Positions 9,532-17,820 of a DNA stretch of 64,000 bases are shown one piece after another. Every line of letters starts with the position of its first letter. The first letter of the stretch is position 1. The stretch comes from Candidatus Nanosynbacter sp. HMT-352 (GTDB lineage: Bacteria > Patescibacteriota > Saccharimonadia > Saccharimonadales > Saccharimonadaceae). Under the pieces are notes generated by a model that was not told the DNA's origin, searched no databases, and saw only the letters and a list, made by a program, of their open reading frames with translations. Both the position numbers and the translations under genes were made by a program. The stretch spans positions 558,001 through 622,000 of the forward strand of contig NZ_CP089288.1 in the NCBI RefSeq assembly GCF_022819345.1, given 5' to 3'.

Positions 9532-9577
9532 TATAATTACGGTAAGGATATTTATAACAAACCGTGGAGGAAATCTT
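9532..9577 (+). promoter_or_regulatory. Promoter/leader element B before the methylase gene
   Basis: It repeats the module found at 5550: TATAATTA (9532-9539), three bases, TAAGGATA (9543-9550), 10 bases, ACCGTGGAG (9561-9569), then the ATG at 9578. The -10 box abuts the DUF4391 stop codon, so mod-res can be transcribed separately from the helicase pair while sharing the same control sequence. Confidence 0.6.
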
Positions 9578-11445
9578 ATGAATGATAACGTCGAAAAGAT
9601 CGACTTGAACCGCGTAGACTGGAAAAGTAGTCGCGAATTCTTTGAATCGTTGGGTGAAGCGCTGGATAAGCTGGAAGATAAAGATGAGTCGTACGACTTC
9701 ACTTGGGTTGGTAAACGAAAGTCCATTATTGAGGCTGGCGCGCCAATTAATAAAATTCTCCGCCCAGACTTGGAAGCTTCCAAAGATTTTGACAATACAA
9801 AGAACATGCTAATCGTTGGAGATAACCTTGACGCACTGAAACTCCTCCAAGAATCCTACCTCGGTAAAATAAAAATGATTTACATCGATCCTCCGTATAA
9901 CACCGGTCATGATTTCGTGTATCATGACAATTTTACGGTTAAAAAGCCGACTTTGAGGACAATTCTACGGATTCTGATGGCAATGTAATTATCTCTGAAG
10001 ACGAGTACGCCGAAAACTCAAAGGCAAACGGCAGATTCCATTCAGACTGGCTGTCGATGATGTATCCGAGGTTACGTCTGGCAAGGAATCTTCTGACTGA
10101 TGATGGGGCTATATTTATCTCAATTGACGATAATGAGCAAGCAAACTTAAAAAAACTTTGTGATGATGTTTTTGGTGAAGATAATTTTATTACCCAAATT
10201 CCTAGATTAACTTCCGCTCAAAGATCTGGACAAGAACAATATATGAACGTGTCTCATGACTATGTCATGTGTTATGTAAAAAATCATAACTATGATTTTA
10301 ATAACATAATAACTAGAGACCTTACAAATAAAATTATATTAAAAGACAAGAATGGTTGCTACATAAAAGGTGATACGAAGGCTATTCTAGCTGCCATCAC
10401 CCAAGGATATTCGAAGGGTGGGGATTATGATTTTGAATATAACGGTAAAAAATATTCTCCAGTAACGAAAGATGGTACTAGAAACAGATGGCTTTGGTCT
10501 AAAGACAGGATGCAGGCGGCTGCTGACCTAGGCATTCTCGTAGAGACTGGAAATACTCTTAGAATGCAGCTATATCTCGACAAAAGATTTGACGAAAAGA
10601 CCAATTCCTTAGTAGATAAAGATGAAAAGCTTATCTTTCACACGGCTGATTTTATGAAAAGTGAATACGCAAATGCCAATGGTAGTCTAGGGTTAAAAAA
10701 GGCTTTTGATGGTTGTGATATTTTCTCTAACCCTAAACCTATAAAACTCATAGAAGATTTAATTAGGCTTAATACCTCTAGTCTAAAAGAAGATATCGTT
10801 CTCGACTTCTTCTCTGGTTCTGGTACTACTGGTCATGCCGTCATGGACTTAAACGCTGAAGATGGCGGAAAGCGTCAGTACATTTGCGTGCAGCTTGATG
10901 AAAAGACTGATGAAAAATCTGAAGCCAAAAAGGCTGGATACGACACCATTGACCAAATAACCGCTGAGCGTCTGCGCCGTGCTGGGGAGAAAATTAAGTC
11001 TGAGCATCCAGAAGCGGACATTGACACTGGATTCCGTGTATTCCGCGTTGACGGCAGTAATAATAATGAAAACATTCGTAAGCCACTGGGTGAAATTGAT
11101 CAGAGTGACATGTTTGACATGATTGATAACGTTAAAAAAGACCGCACGCCGCTGGACTTATTATTCGGCATAATTTACACCTCTGCCCTGCCGTTTGATC
11201 TTAAGCTTGAAACGCGTAAAATTGGTGAGAATACGGTTTATATGTATGGCTACTTGGATGAAAATACCGGTCTTATTGCCTGCTTTGATGACGAAGTTCC
11301 GGAAGAAACTGTTAAGGAAATTGCCAAATTAAATCCTCTGACGGCAGCATTTAAGGATTCGTCGTTTAAGAATTCTGCTGAAAAAATTAACCTGTCTGAG
11401 CACTTCCGTATTATTAGTCCTGATACGAGAGTTAAGGTAATATAA
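9578..11445 (+). pseudogene. Type III restriction-modification Mod subunit (N6-adenine methylase), -1 frameshift
   Basis: The gene is split into two frames. Frame one runs 9578-9988 and contains catalytic motif IV, DPPYNTG, near residue 104. The remainder reads in the -1 frame through FHSDWLSMMYPRL to motif I, DFFSGSGTTGH, and ends at 11445. Motif IV before motif I is the beta-class order typical of type III Mod. Re-reading one A in the A5 run at 9941-9945 joins the frames as TVKKADFED, so one A appears missing. After the shift the downstream frame is open with no further damage. The run is not a canonical slippery heptamer. A recent mutation, a sequencing error or a regulated shift are the options. 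The stop overlaps the res start (TAATG). Confidence 0.85.
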
Positions 11446-14400
11446 TGAAGCTAAGATTCAAGCACCAAAAATTCCAAGAAGATGCCGTTAAAGCGACCTG
11501 TGATATTTTTACCGGGCAAATAAAATCCGAGCATCGATTCCTGGCGGATCAAGGTGACAGCATGAGCTTTGTTGATATGTATGGCTTTGGTAATGAGGAC
11601 ATTTCCCTGCAAGACGCTCAATTGATTAAGAACCTGCATGAAGTTCAGGGGCTGCAGAATATTCCCCGTAATGCAAAAATTGAGCGTCTTAATAACAGAC
11701 CGGTGTTTACAATTGAGATGGAAACTGGTACTGGTAAAACTTATACGTACATTAAAACGATGTATGAGTTGAATAAACAATACGGCTGGAGCAAGTTTAT
11801 TGTTGTGGTGCCGAGTATTGCGATTCGCGAGGGTGTTTATAAGACTTTTCAGACGACTGCGGATCATTTTGCTGAAGATTATGGTAAGAAGATTCGTTTC
11901 TTTGTTTACAATTCCTCCAAGCTGAGCGAGCTGGAGCAATTTTCTGGCGATCCAAATATTAACGTCATGATTATTAATACACAGGCTTTTAACGCCCGTG
12001 GAGCCGACGCCAAGCGTATTACGATGAAGCTTGATAGTTTTCGGTCTCGTCGTCCGATTGACGTGATTGCCGCCACAAAACCAATTGTAATTATTGACGA
12101 GCCGCAAAGTGTTATTGGCACAAGTAAAAAAGCGAATATCACCCGCTCTTCCATCTCCAATTTCAACCCGCTATTTTTCTTAAACTATTCCGCGACTCAT
12201 CGTGAAGATTTTAATAAAGTTTACCGTCTGGACGCTGTTGACGCTTACCAGAAGCAGCTTGTGAAGAAAATTACAGTTAAGGGCATCACGGTTAAGGGTG
12301 GTACTGCGACTAACGGATATATTTATATCCAAAAAATTAATACTTATCCGAATAAAAAGCCAACCGTTACGGCTATATTTGAGTTTGATTCAAAAGCAGG
12401 CACTGGAATACGCCGTAAAACGAAGACTCTTAGCTGGGGCGATGATATCTATAAGCATTCAGGCGAATTGGAGGCGTATCATGATGGATATCTAATTACG
12501 GAGATAAACGCCAGAGAGGGCGACAGGTATGTAGACTTTAAGAATGGGCTTCGTATTTACGAGGGTGAAATCATTGGCGAAACTAATGCTGAGGATCTAC
12601 GCCGTATTCAAATACGTGAAACTATTATGTCTCATATGGAGACCGAGCAAAAACTCTTTAAGAGAGGAATTAAAGTCCTTTCTCTATTCTTCATCGATGA
12701 GGTTGCCAAGTATAAATATTATGATGAAAATGGTGAACATAAAGGTTCCTACGCGAAGATATTCGAAGAGGAATTTACAAAAGCTATAGATATTTACCTG
12801 AATCAGCAGCTTCAATTCGAAGAAAATGCAGATTTTCGTAAATACTTAGAAAAATTTACCCCGTCTGAAATACATTCCGGCTACTTCTCTATCGATAAAA
12901 AAGGTCACGCCATCAATAGTAAGGAAGGTCGTGAAGGTAACGGCTCTGATGATGTTTCGGCGTACGATCTTATTATGAAGAATAAGGAGCAGCTGCTGGA
13001 CTTGAAAGAGCCGGTGCGATTTATCTTTTCTCACTCTGCCCTGCGCGAAGGATGGGATAATCCAAATGTCTTCCAGATTTGTACACTTCGTGATTCTGAT
13101 GCTGAAATTAAGAAACGTCAGGAAATTGGTCGTGGACTTCGATTGTGTGTAGATCAAAACGGTATTCGTCAAGATGCGGAGATTCTCGGTGAAAATCTCG
13201 TCCATGACACGAACATACTTACTGTCATTGCGAATGAAAGTTATGAGAGTTTTGCCAATAGTCTTCAGTCTGAGTTTAATGAAATTATTGCAAGGCGCCC
13301 AAAGGATGCGTCTGCTTCATTGTTTAATGGAAAGATAATACAGGATGCTAGTGGCGAAAAGACCATTACGCTTGATGACTCTGCGGCTGCGGATATATAC
13401 ATGGGACTGGTTAATACTGGACTTGTTGACAAGGTTTCAAAGCAGTTGACGGATGCATATCATTCGTTAAATGACGAGCAGAAGATTCAAAAAGTTCGCG
13501 AAGCTGTTGGCGAGATGTACGCTCCGTTTGCAGAGAACATTAATAACATCCTATCTTCTGTTTACGATTCAAAGCGTGGGCGGCTTGTGACTAATAATCG
13601 CAATAGCGAGAAACTTGAACTTGATAAAGAAAAGTTCGCCTCTAAGAAGTTTAAGGAGCTGTGGGACAGTATTAATGAAAAGACTTATTATACCGTGGAG
13701 TTTGACGACGATGAGCTTATAGAGAGGTGTGTGGATTCTCTTAATAGAAATATGCGTGTGACAAAGACGGAAGTTATTATTACCGAAGGTTTGTTAAAGA
13801 CTGCCGGTAAAGATAAATTGGAGATGTATAGAAGTAAAATCGGCATGCCAATTGCTGTTTCTGAAATTGCGAATGAGACGGTTAAATACGATATTATCTC
13901 TGAGCTTTCCAGGTCTTATAGCGATGGTGGTACGGGTCTCACGCGTAAGGCTATAGCAAGCATTTTGTCTAGAATTGAACCGAGTGTATTTCATTCGTTT
14001 AAAACAAATCCTGAAGAGTTTATCCACAATGCAATTCAGCTCATAAACGACCAAAAAGCCTCGACAGTAGTTAAACATATTGAATATGACAAGCTAAACG
14101 AGAAATGGGACAGTGGAGAAATTTTCATCAATGAAAGTATTACCGGTGAATATGGCTACAACCTCATAGATACTCCCGATCATCATCTATATGACAAATT
14201 GCGCTACGATTCTGAAGTTGAAAAGAACTTTGCGAGGGAACTTGAAAATAGCGATGCAGTAGAAGTTTACGTGAAACTTCCAAAGAGATTCTACATAAAT
14301 ACTCCAATGGGCAATTACAATCCAGACTGGGCAATTGCGTTTAAGGATGAATCCGGAGTAAAGCACATTTACTTTGTGGCGGAAACTAAGGGCGTGAGCG

Positions 14401-14546
14401 AGGGACAACTTGATGTCGGCGTGAAAGGTATTGAAAAAGCTAAGATTGAGTGCGCCAGAAAGCACTTCGAAAAGATTAGTAACGGCGATCGTATTTATGG
14501 AGTTTGCAACTCATACGAAAAATTGCTGGAGCTAGTAAGTTACTAA
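11445..14546 (+). CDS. Type III restriction enzyme Res subunit (helicase-nuclease)
   Basis: The 1033-residue protein has a superfamily 2 helicase with Walker A METGTGKT (about residue 92), a DEPQ box (about 218), SATHRE motif III and a QEIGRGLRL motif VI in the middle. The C-terminus carries a PD-(D/E)xK-type nuclease: NPDWAIAF followed by VAETKG (about residues 963-983). Type III Res needs a working Mod partner to find its DNA site, so the frameshift in mod would silence restriction unless it is bypassed. The gene is intact over its whole length. It is the last gene of the operon and is followed by a tRNA gene on the opposite strand. Confidence 0.92.
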   Translation: MKLRFKHQKFQEDAVKATCDIFTGQIKSEHRFLADQGDSMSFVDMYGFGNEDISLQDAQLIKNLHEVQGLQNIPRNAKIERLNNRPVFTIEMETGTGKTYTYIKTMYELNKQYGWSKFIVVVPSIAIREGVYKTFQTTADHFAEDYGKKIRFFVYNSSKLSELEQFSGDPNINVMIINTQAFNARGADAKRITMKLDSFRSRRPIDVIAATKPIVIIDEPQSVIGTSKKANITRSSISNFNPLFFLNYSATHREDFNKVYRLDAVDAYQKQLVKKITVKGITVKGGTATNGYIYIQKINTYPNKKPTVTAIFEFDSKAGTGIRRKTKTLSWGDDIYKHSGELEAYHDGYLITEINAREGDRYVDFKNGLRIYEGEIIGETNAEDLRRIQIRETIMSHMETEQKLFKRGIKVLSLFFIDEVAKYKYYDENGEHKGSYAKIFEEEFTKAIDIYLNQQLQFEENADFRKYLEKFTPSEIHSGYFSIDKKGHAINSKEGREGNGSDDVSAYDLIMKNKEQLLDLKEPVRFIFSHSALREGWDNPNVFQICTLRDSDAEIKKRQEIGRGLRLCVDQNGIRQDAEILGENLVHDTNILTVIANESYESFANSLQSEFNEIIARRPKDASASLFNGKIIQDASGEKTITLDDSAAADIYMGLVNTGLVDKVSKQLTDAYHSLNDEQKIQKVREAVGEMYAPFAENINNILSSVYDSKRGRLVTNNRNSEKLELDKEKFASKKFKELWDSINEKTYYTVEFDDDELIERCVDSLNRNMRVTKTEVIITEGLLKTAGKDKLEMYRSKIGMPIAVSEIANETVKYDIISELSRSYSDGGTGLTRKAIASILSRIEPSVFHSFKTNPEEFIHNAIQLINDQKASTVVKHIEYDKLNEKWDSGEIFINESITGEYGYNLIDTPDHHLYDKLRYDSEVEKNFARELENSDAVEVYVKLPKRFYINTPMGNYNPDWAIAFKDESGVKHIYFVAETKGVSEGQLDVGVKGIEKAKIECARKHFEKISNGDRIYGVCNSYEKLLELVSY

Positions 14547-14584
14547 GGCTTTGTAGTCCTTCCGTGACTCGAGCTATATGATAT

Positions 14585-14609
14585 AAAAAGATCCGCATCT
14601 CTGCGAATC
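14585..14609 (-). terminator. Terminator after tRNA-Thr(GGT)
   Basis: On the minus strand an 8-bp stem (GATTCGCA/TGCGGATC with one wobble pair, 4-nt loop) is followed by five T. It lies just downstream of the tRNA 3' end. Confidence 0.75.
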
Positions 14610-14620
14610 CGTGTTTCATA

Positions 14621-14696
14621 TGGAGCCACGATCGGGGCTTGAACCCGAGACCTCATCCTTACCATGGATGCGCTCTACCAACTGAGCTATCGCGGC
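14621..14696 (-). tRNA. tRNA-Thr (anticodon GGT)
   Basis: The acceptor stem is GCCGCGA/TCGTGGC and the D arm GCTC/GAGC. The anticodon stem CATCC/GGATG holds the loop ATGGTAA with anticodon GGT. The T arm contains GTTCAAGCC. The CCA end is encoded. A second threonine tRNA (TGT) lies at 17007. Confidence 0.95.
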
Positions 14697-14743
14697 GTAA
14701 CAGGCTTAATTTTAGCATATTAAGCCATGTTTAATCAACTGGG

Positions 14744-15031
14744 CTATTTTTTACGAATGGATTTTTTGGCTGGCGTGCTGGCTTCTTTTGGTAGTTTTGG
14801 CGTGACAAATGCCTCTATTATTCCCCACGTTACGCTATTGACTAAGAATGTAACGAACAATATTCCTGAAGCTGATGCCGCCAAGTGCGCTGATGAAGCG
14901 TTAAATAATGTCAATAATCCCGCCACGGCTAGCCCGATTATGGCTAACATAATGTAAGCGTATTGTAATTTCAATCGTTGGTTTTTTTCGCTATTCCATA
15001 GTGTCAGAATAGATTTTGTAAATTCAAGCAT
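14744..15031 (-). CDS. Small membrane protein, unknown function
   Basis: A 95-residue protein (MLEFTKSIL start) with two hydrophobic segments (about residues 25-45 and 55-80) and a basic, lysine-rich C-terminal tail. The start at 15031 was chosen because a TATTAT -10 box at 15038-15043 lies 6 nt upstream, matching the leaderless spacing of other genes in this window; the alternative ATG at 15037 touches the -10 box. No family was recognised. Confidence 0.55.
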   Translation of the reverse strand: MLEFTKSILTLWNSEKNQRLKLQYAYIMLAIIGLAVAGLLTLFNASSAHLAASASGILFVTFLVNSVTWGIIEAFVTPKLPKEASTPAKKSIRKK

Positions 15032-15138
15032 ACCCATATAATAGCACATAAATTATCAAAAGTCAATGGCACTCAGCCTGGCGTCTTGCGACCAATTCTA
15101 TAAAAATATCCACGTAAGAAAAATATTATTTTCCGACC

Positions 15139-15432
15139 TTATAATTTATCAATTAGCTCGAGTAGCTTTTCCCATGAGGCTCTGTCGGTGTGGTCATTAT
15201 CAACGGTAACAGCGTATACGCAAACTTTATGCAGGAGAGGATATTCTTGTGAATTAATCCAAGTCTGCATCTCCAAAGGATACGCTAACTGGTCGGAAAC
15301 TCCAATAGCCGCACCATAATCAGTAGTCAATAAGTCAAGCCCATCATGTCTAATTTGATCTGCCCAATATTTGCAGTGCTCGACTGCTTGTTCGTAAGTC
15401 ATTTGAGGGTATTGGCTCTTCTTATTATTCAT
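15139..15432 (-). CDS. Hypothetical protein, 97 residues
   Basis: A soluble acidic protein with no recognised domain. It contains a WADQIRHDG segment and ends in an amphipathic helix. A TATAAT -10 box at 15440-15445 lies 7 nt before the ATG with no ribosome site, again suggesting a leaderless mRNA. This promoter spacing is the main support that it is a real gene. Confidence 0.55.
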   Translation of the reverse strand: MNNKKSQYPQMTYEQAVEHCKYWADQIRHDGLDLLTTDYGAAIGVSDQLAYPLEMQTWINSQEYPLLHKVCVYAVTVDNDHTDRASWEKLLELIDKL

Positions 15433-15452
15433 ATTTGTTATTATATAACATG

Positions 15453-15494
15453 AAAAAGTCCCAGGCTAATAATAATATAATATTAGCCTGGGAC
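15453..15494 (-). terminator. Strong terminator of the GC-rich gene unit
   Basis: On the minus strand GTCCCAGGCTAAT pairs with ATTAGCCTGGGAC (13 or more bp) and is followed by TTTTT. It closes the transcription unit that begins with the tryptophan-heptad gene at 16617. Confidence 0.85.
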
Positions 15495-15511
15495 GGTCGT
15501 CTCCTTTCTAT

Positions 15512-15724
15512 CTATCGAGCATCTTCAGGTGGATTATGTCTGTCAGGGTGACCGTATGGAAGGCTCTGGTTTGTCTAGTGATGGTCTTTGTTAGATTCTC
15601 CGTCGGTGTTCCACGAGATGCGGTAGTTATCTTCGTAGTACTGCGTCACATGCAGATCTATCTGGCGATTCCTATCGTAGAACACTCCACTGCGATCATT
15701 GGTGTCGTTGTCGCGGTTTCTCAC
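15512..15724 (-). pseudogene. Small reading frame interrupted by one TAG
   Basis: Starting at a GTG two bases after the stop of the tryptophan-heptad gene, a frame encodes 49 residues (YEDNYRISW is its clearest part) to a TAG at 15575-15577. The same frame then continues for 20 residues (SLPYGHPDRHNPPEDAR) to a second TAG at 15512-15514. The composition of both parts is protein-like and GC-rich, as in the upstream gene. It may be a 49-residue protein with a decayed tail, or one gene broken by an amber mutation. No family was recognised. Confidence 0.4.
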
Positions 15725-15726
15725 AC

Positions 15727-16617
15727 CTAGCGGTAGCGTATCTCTCCGGGCGCGGCGGTCATACAGTGCTCCCCACCAGGCTCATCGGTGAAGTTCTGCG
15801 CACCATGCGGTGCGAACGGATCGCGCCTGTATGTTACGACTCCGTTTCGACCCATGACGTAGTGTCCGTGACCAGGACCATCAGGCTTGTCAACACCACC
15901 GAAGTAGATGTTGACGTTGCCGTTCGGCTCCATCGAGATCCATACATCGTCCTGATACTGAAGCGGAACTCCAGCCTTTGCGGCCAACTCCTTACGCTTC
16001 TTTCGGCTTGCCGACTTCAGTTCATCGAGCCTGGAGCGGAAAGCCTTGGCGCATGATTCAAAGTCGGCCTTGGCGCGCTTTAACTCAGCCTCCGCTAGTT
16101 CGTGCTCTGCCCTGACAGAATGAAATGTCTGCTGCGCACGAGCAAACTCATCCTTAGCCGACCAGAAGGCTGGCTTGACGGCATCGAACCGCTCACGTGC
16201 GGCGCGAATTTCAGAGACAAGCTGTCGCCGTTCGGCGGCAAAGGCTTGAGACCTTGCCTTGTGGACATGTCCCTGATTTGCATACATACGCGCGCTAGCG
16301 TCGTCGCGCATGTCGTGGGCTAGTGAAGCCGACTCGAAAGCCGACTTCATTTCCTGGTATGCTTTCTCTTGCTGATTATCCAGGATTTCGATTCGCGGGC
16401 CGTTGGTTAGCTTTATGGACATGTAGGCTTCCCATGCGGCTTGCTGGTCTGCATAGGCGGCTTGCTTGGCCTCCCAGGCACGGTTCATGACTGCACGAGC
16501 CAAGGAGCGGCGCTCCCAGGCTGCTTGCTGAGCTTCCCAGGCTGCCTGCTGTCGCTGGCGGGCAGACTCACGGGCAGATTTCAAACGGTCAAGCTCGGCG
16601 TCTCGCTGACGAGACAT
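15727..16617 (-). CDS. Coiled-coil protein with tryptophan heptads, GC-rich, unknown function
   Basis: The start is the ATG at 16617 with a GAGAGG ribosome site. The 296-residue protein opens with a basic helix, then heptads of the type QQAAWEA (repeated near residues 25-60, with Trp or Tyr at the same heptad position). A long Ala/Glu/Arg coiled coil runs to about residue 215. The C-terminal 80 residues are different, Gly-rich, with a GPGHGHYVMG motif, YFGG and RDPFAPHG. No signal peptide or membrane segment is present. The DNA is much richer in G+C than the neighbours, suggesting transfer from a high-GC (perhaps actinobacterial host) genome. A TTGCCA-17-TAAAAT promoter and a leader hairpin precede it. 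Function unknown. Confidence 0.7.
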   Translation of the reverse strand: MSRQRDAELDRLKSARESARQRQQAAWEAQQAAWERRSLARAVMNRAWEAKQAAYADQQAAWEAYMSIKLTNGPRIEILDNQQEKAYQEMKSAFESASLAHDMRDDASARMYANQGHVHKARSQAFAAERRQLVSEIRAARERFDAVKPAFWSAKDEFARAQQTFHSVRAEHELAEAELKRAKADFESCAKAFRSRLDELKSASRKKRKELAAKAGVPLQYQDDVWISMEPNGNVNIYFGGVDKPDGPGHGHYVMGRNGVVTYRRDPFAPHGAQNFTDEPGGEHCMTAAPGEIRYR

Positions 16618-16640
16618 GATAATATCCTCTCTGTAAAGGA

Positions 16641-16700
16641 GCGAAGTCACAGCGATTACTGCAACTTCGCTATTTTACAACATGAAGAGGGTTTTGGCAA
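16641..16700 (-). promoter_or_regulatory. Promoter and 5' hairpin of the tryptophan-heptad gene
   Basis: On the minus strand TTGCCA (16695-16700), 17 bases, TAAAAT (16672-16677). At or near the predicted transcript start an inverted repeat GCGAAGT...ACTTCGC (16641-16670) forms a stem that can be extended by CAG/CTG. It may protect the mRNA 5' end or be an operator. Confidence 0.65.
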
Positions 16701-16879
16701 TAGTCTATTTAATACAACAAGGACCCAGTAGATTAACAGATATATTATTTCTATTGAGCATTTAAGGTATGACGAATGCTTACCATCTTTTGAAATAGCC
16801 CTTCTGAAGACTTGCGTGATAGCGGTGGCGCGATGCCTTATCGCGGAAGATTAATTTATAAAGAGTCTGTTAGTATTAT

Positions 16880-16902
16880 AAAAAGTCGCCCGAAAAGGCG
16901 AC
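16880..16902 (-). terminator. Terminator after the tRNA-Thr/tRNA-Tyr pair
   Basis: On the minus strand GTCGCC/GGGCGAC forms a 6-7 bp stem with a short loop followed by TTTTTA. It lies downstream of tRNA-Tyr. Confidence 0.85.
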
Positions 16903-16915
16903 GATGATTCAAACT

Positions 16916-17000
16916 TGGTGCTGGAAGTAGGACTCGAACCTACGAAGCCTTACGGCGGGAGATTTACAGTCTCCTGTGATTGCCACTACACGATTCCAGC
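16916..17000 (-). tRNA. tRNA-Tyr (anticodon GTA)
   Basis: The acceptor stem is GCTGGAA/TTCCAGC. The anticodon stem GGAGA/TCTCC holds CTGTAAA with anticodon GTA. A long variable arm is present, as expected for bacterial tRNA-Tyr. The T arm contains GTTCGAGTC and ACCA is encoded at the 3' end. Confidence 0.95.
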
Positions 17001-17006
17001 GTGATG

Positions 17007-17083
17007 TGGAGCCGCTTCTCGGGCTCGAACCGAGGACCTACGGTTTACAAAACCGTTGCTCTAGCCAACTGAGCTAAAGCGGC
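17007..17083 (-). tRNA. tRNA-Thr (anticodon TGT)
   Basis: The acceptor stem is GCCGCTT/AAGCGGC. The anticodon stem ACGGT/ACCGT holds TTTGTAA with anticodon TGT. The CCA end is encoded. It is 6 bp upstream of tRNA-Tyr and cotranscribed with it. Confidence 0.95.
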
Positions 17084-17126
17084 AACTGAATTTATTTTAT
17101 CAATTTTTTCTCTCTGTGACAAGAGT

Positions 17127-17810
17127 TTACATAACTATTTTTCGTGGTTGATGTATTTTGCGCTGTTGGCGTGGACGTGGCGCGTCAGCTTTCTTTGATG
17201 ATGTCGTCGGAGTTAGCATTTTTGTGGCTTTCTTACGCAATTCTTCAGCCAGCTCGGTCTGTCCAGCATTGTCATACGCTTCCGCTAAAATCTTCAATGT
17301 CTGAGGAATCGGCTCTAATTCGACAGCTTTTTCTAGGGCGTTGATAACCTTCTTTGTGTTTCCTATTTTTTCCTGAACCTTAGCGTAAGCGATGTAGCGT
17401 GCCGCCAAATCATCTTCCATTTCCAGTGCTTGCTCAAATGCTAGCGACGCCTTTTCGTAATTCTCTGTTTCATAGTAAATTAAGCCGACGTTATGAAGGC
17501 TGGAAGCACTTGGCTCCAAACTCTGGGCAATCTCAAAACACTCGATAGCGTCTTTATATGCGCGCTGCTTGGCGTATAAAATTCCTAAACGATTGTATGC
17601 CGTGGCGTTTTTCTCGTCGACTCGCAAAATTGTCAATAAAGCCTTTTCCGCTCGCAAATATTTATTTTCACGAATCGATTCCTGAGCAATTTCCCATAAC
17701 TGATCAAGTTTATTAGTAATCTTAGTTGGCAGATCGCCAGTTTCTTTAATTGACGGATGATAAAAAATCGCCCAAATCATTAAAATCAGAATGAGGAGTA
17801 ATCCAAACAT
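17127..17810 (-). CDS. Membrane-anchored TPR protein
   Basis: The 227-residue protein starts with one hydrophobic segment (about residues 2-17) and then carries at least four tetratricopeptide repeats (for example AYNRLGILYAKQRAYKDAIECF and SLHNVGLIYYETENYEKAS stretches, about residues 50-195). It ends with a basic, Pro/Arg-rich tail. TPR arrays bind partner proteins; the N-terminal anchor places it at the membrane. It follows the holB-like gene by about 10 nt. The specific partner is unknown. Confidence 0.8.
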   Translation of the reverse strand: MFGLLLILILMIWAIFYHPSIKETGDLPTKITNKLDQLWEIAQESIRENKYLRAEKALLTILRVDEKNATAYNRLGILYAKQRAYKDAIECFEIAQSLEPSASSLHNVGLIYYETENYEKASLAFEQALEMEDDLAARYIAYAKVQEKIGNTKKVINALEKAVELEPIPQTLKILAEAYDNAGQTELAEELRKKATKMLTPTTSSKKADAPRPRQQRKIHQPRKIVM

Positions 17811-17820
17811 ATCTATACTA

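Noticed and set aside
9938-9950. Programmed -1 ribosomal frameshift in mod
   Set aside because: The site reads T-AAA-AAG, which lacks the X-XXY-YYZ slippery pattern, and no obvious pseudoknot was seen downstream. A one-base deletion is simpler, though recoding is not excluded.
5540-14696. Defence operon as an element integrated into tRNA-Thr(GGT)
   Set aside because: The tRNA 3' end faces the operon, but no copy of the tRNA 3' sequence was found near the other end (about 5500) and no integrase gene is present.
14727-14957. A 76-codon plus-strand frame overlapping the small membrane-protein gene
   Set aside because: The minus-strand frame has two membrane helices and a well-spaced -10 box; the plus-strand frame has neither.
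15512-15724. Reassignment of TAG to an amino acid in this genome
   Set aside because: TAG is used as the natural stop of the tryptophan-heptad gene and of others such as the CYTH gene, so genome-wide reassignment is not supported.
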